From a virus: a stretch of DNA of 30,678 bases. Positions 29,804 through 30,678 of the stretch are shown piece after piece (the first letter of the stretch is position 1; every line of letters begins with the position of its first letter). The DNA is taken from IMG/VR virus record IMGVR_UViG_3300021182_000386, positions 1-30,678 of that record; one strand, given 5' to 3'. Under the pieces are notes generated by a model. The model was not told the DNA's origin and did no database searches. It saw only the letters and a list, made by a program, of their open reading frames with translations. Both the position numbers and the translations under genes were made by a program.

Positions 29804-30678
29804 TGGAAAATCCGAACAAATACTTTCTCCCTTATCAGATTCGCTGGCTTGAAGATAAGTCAAGAGTAAAGATTTGGGAGAAGTCCAGACGTATTGGAGC
29901 TACATACGTTCAATCTTATGAAGATGTTGAAGATTGTATAAGCAGAAAAAAATTTGCTGTTTGGTTTTCTTCAGCCGACGAATCCGCTGCAAAAGAATAT
30001 ATTCTTTATTGTGAGCAATGGGCAAAATTATATGACATTGCAGCTAAGTCGCTTGGTGAAATTGTTATCGATAAAGAAAAAGATATTAAAGCCCTTGCGA
30101 TAGAATTCAAAAACGGTTCAAGGATTCATGCGTTAACTTCCAATCCAAAAAGATTCCGGTCAAAAGGTGGTAAAATAATTCTTGATGAATTCGCTCATCA
30201 TGAAGACCAGGCTGCAATGTGGAAGGCAGCTAAACCTTCAGCTACCTGGGGTTATGATATAAGAATTCTTTCGACACATAACGGCAAACAATCTCTCTTC
30301 TTTAAATTCATTGAAAAGATAAAAAAGAAAAAACTGAATTGGTCTTTACACACAACGAGTATTTTTACTGCAGTTAAGGAAGGACTATTATATAAAATAT
30401 TCAGCAGAAAACTATCAAAGAAAGAAGAACAGGATTGGCTTGATCAGGAAAAACAGGATTGTTTTGATGATATAACATGGCTGGAAGAATATTGTTGTGA
30501 GGCTCAGGATGAAGGAGATGAAGCAAATTACATTGCCAAAACAATAAAAAGGACGGCAGACGATTACAATAAATTTGCAGTTTTGGATCGGACAAACGCC
30601 CAATCCCGTGCGCTTGAAGAAGCTTGCATCGCACACGCTATTCCTTATAGAATCTATGGCGGCTTAAAATTCTATGAT
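29803..30678 (+). CDS. Large terminase N-terminal part joined in frame to UvrD helicase
   Basis: The ATG overlaps the methyltransferase stop by 1 base. Residues 1 to about 233 are a Mu gp28-type packaging ATPase: KSRRIGATY near residue 27 is the Walker A-like loop, IILDEFAHHED (125-135) is Walker B, and WLEEYCCEAQDE is the end of the ATPase domain as in gp28-type proteins. From about residue 237 the frame continues as text typical of UvrD/PcrA (DEANYIAKTIK, then RTNAQSRALEEAC and YRIYGGLKFYD), a DNA helicase domain 2A segment. The nuclease domain of the terminase is absent. The frame runs off the window. One base change (LYRTNA to LDRTNA) also departs from the UvrD norm. Confidence 0.8.
   Translation, partial: MENPNKYFLPYQIRWLEDKSRVKIWEKSRRIGATYVQSYEDVEDCISRKKFAVWFSSADESAAKEYILYCEQWAKLYDIAAKSLGEIVIDKEKDIKALAIEFKNGSRIHALTSNPKRFRSKGGKIILDEFAHHEDQAAMWKAAKPSATWGYDIRILSTHNGKQSLFFKFIEKIKKKKLNWSLHTTSIFTAVKEGLLYKIFSRKLSKKEEQDWLDQEKQDCFDDITWLEEYCCEAQDEGDEANYIAKTIKRTADDYNKFAVLDRTNAQSRALEEACIAHAIPYRIYGGLKFYD

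Larger units (their letters stand above)
4673..30505. mobile_element. Partial prophage (Mu/B3-like head, siphovirus-like tail, DGR)
   Basis: A contiguous block of phage genes: terminases, protease/scaffold, decoration, capsid, lysis, tail tube, chaperones, tape measure, tip proteins and a DGR. Mu-type gp36, gp37 and I-protease relatives together with a gp28-type terminase point to the transposable-phage group. The absence of a sheath gene and a single tape measure point to a non-contractile tail. Integrase/transposase, repressor, portal and MuF-type head genes are not seen and should lie to the right of the terminase. The left limit is inferred from the truncated protease; the right limit is where the terminase sequence turns into UvrD. 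Confidence 0.85.

Noticed and set aside
30401-30636. Leftward hydrophobic frames at the right edge
   Set aside because: They are antisense to the terminase/UvrD frame, whose protein motifs on the + strand are clear.
1-30678. tRNA or rRNA genes and CRISPR arrays
   Set aside because: No cloverleaf-like tail (GGTTCRA box with matching arms), rRNA-like stretch or regularly spaced direct repeat was seen when reading the window. A covariance-model scan would be needed to exclude small RNAs.

Overview
The window looks like an integrated tailed-phage genome, incomplete at the right, in a low-GC chromosome of an Ignavibacteria/Bacteroidota-type bacterium. The host clue is the secreted serine protease next to the phage: it ends in a type IX secretion sorting domain whose YPNPFNPST and GVYFYQL wording is typical of Ignavibacteria. 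That placement is inference from one gene.

Layout. 1-2417 (+): uvrA, lacking its N-terminus at the window edge. 2447-4672 (-): S8 protease that starts after the point where its catalytic-Asp motif should lie, so it appears truncated. 4673-4830: short repeat-rich stretch that is probably the host/phage junction. 4831-27534 (-): one long structural block, read here in transcription order (right to left): protease I with a nested scaffold, lambda-D-like decoration protein, lambda-E-like major capsid, a small basic protein, Mu gp36-like protein, lysis genes (membrane protein, GH24 lysozyme, two more membrane proteins), gp37-like protein, tail tube candidate, tail chaperones with a probable -1 frameshift, tape measure, a giant tip/fibre protein of about 1885 residues, small tail-fibre proteins, and finally a complete diversity-generating retroelement (DGR). 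27691-30678 (+): divergent block with two small coiled-coil proteins, small terminase, a D12-class adenine methyltransferase and the large terminase. There is no sheath gene and the tape measure is short, so a siphovirus with Mu/B3/D3112-like head genes is the best reading. Transposase, repressor and portal genes are not in the window.

The most interesting system is the DGR (5495-8943): reverse transcriptase, template repeat (TR), Avd and a 571-residue receptor-binding candidate ending in the variable repeat (VR). TR and VR align without gaps over 112 bases with 12 differences, and all 12 fall at template adenines. This is the signature of adenine-specific mutagenic retrohoming, and it would let the phage vary its host-binding tip. 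The target protein and the giant tip protein share a related internal domain, which suggests module exchange within the phage.

Other points: a T9 slippery run joins the tail chaperone to an otherwise start-less reading frame; the giant tip gene is open for 173 codons upstream of its first ATG/GTG/TTG; hairpins follow the three genes likely to be most highly expressed; and the right end is an in-frame chimera of large terminase and UvrD helicase that may be an assembly join. The two ends tell conflicting insertion stories (protease on the left, uvrD on the right), so the right junction should be treated with caution.
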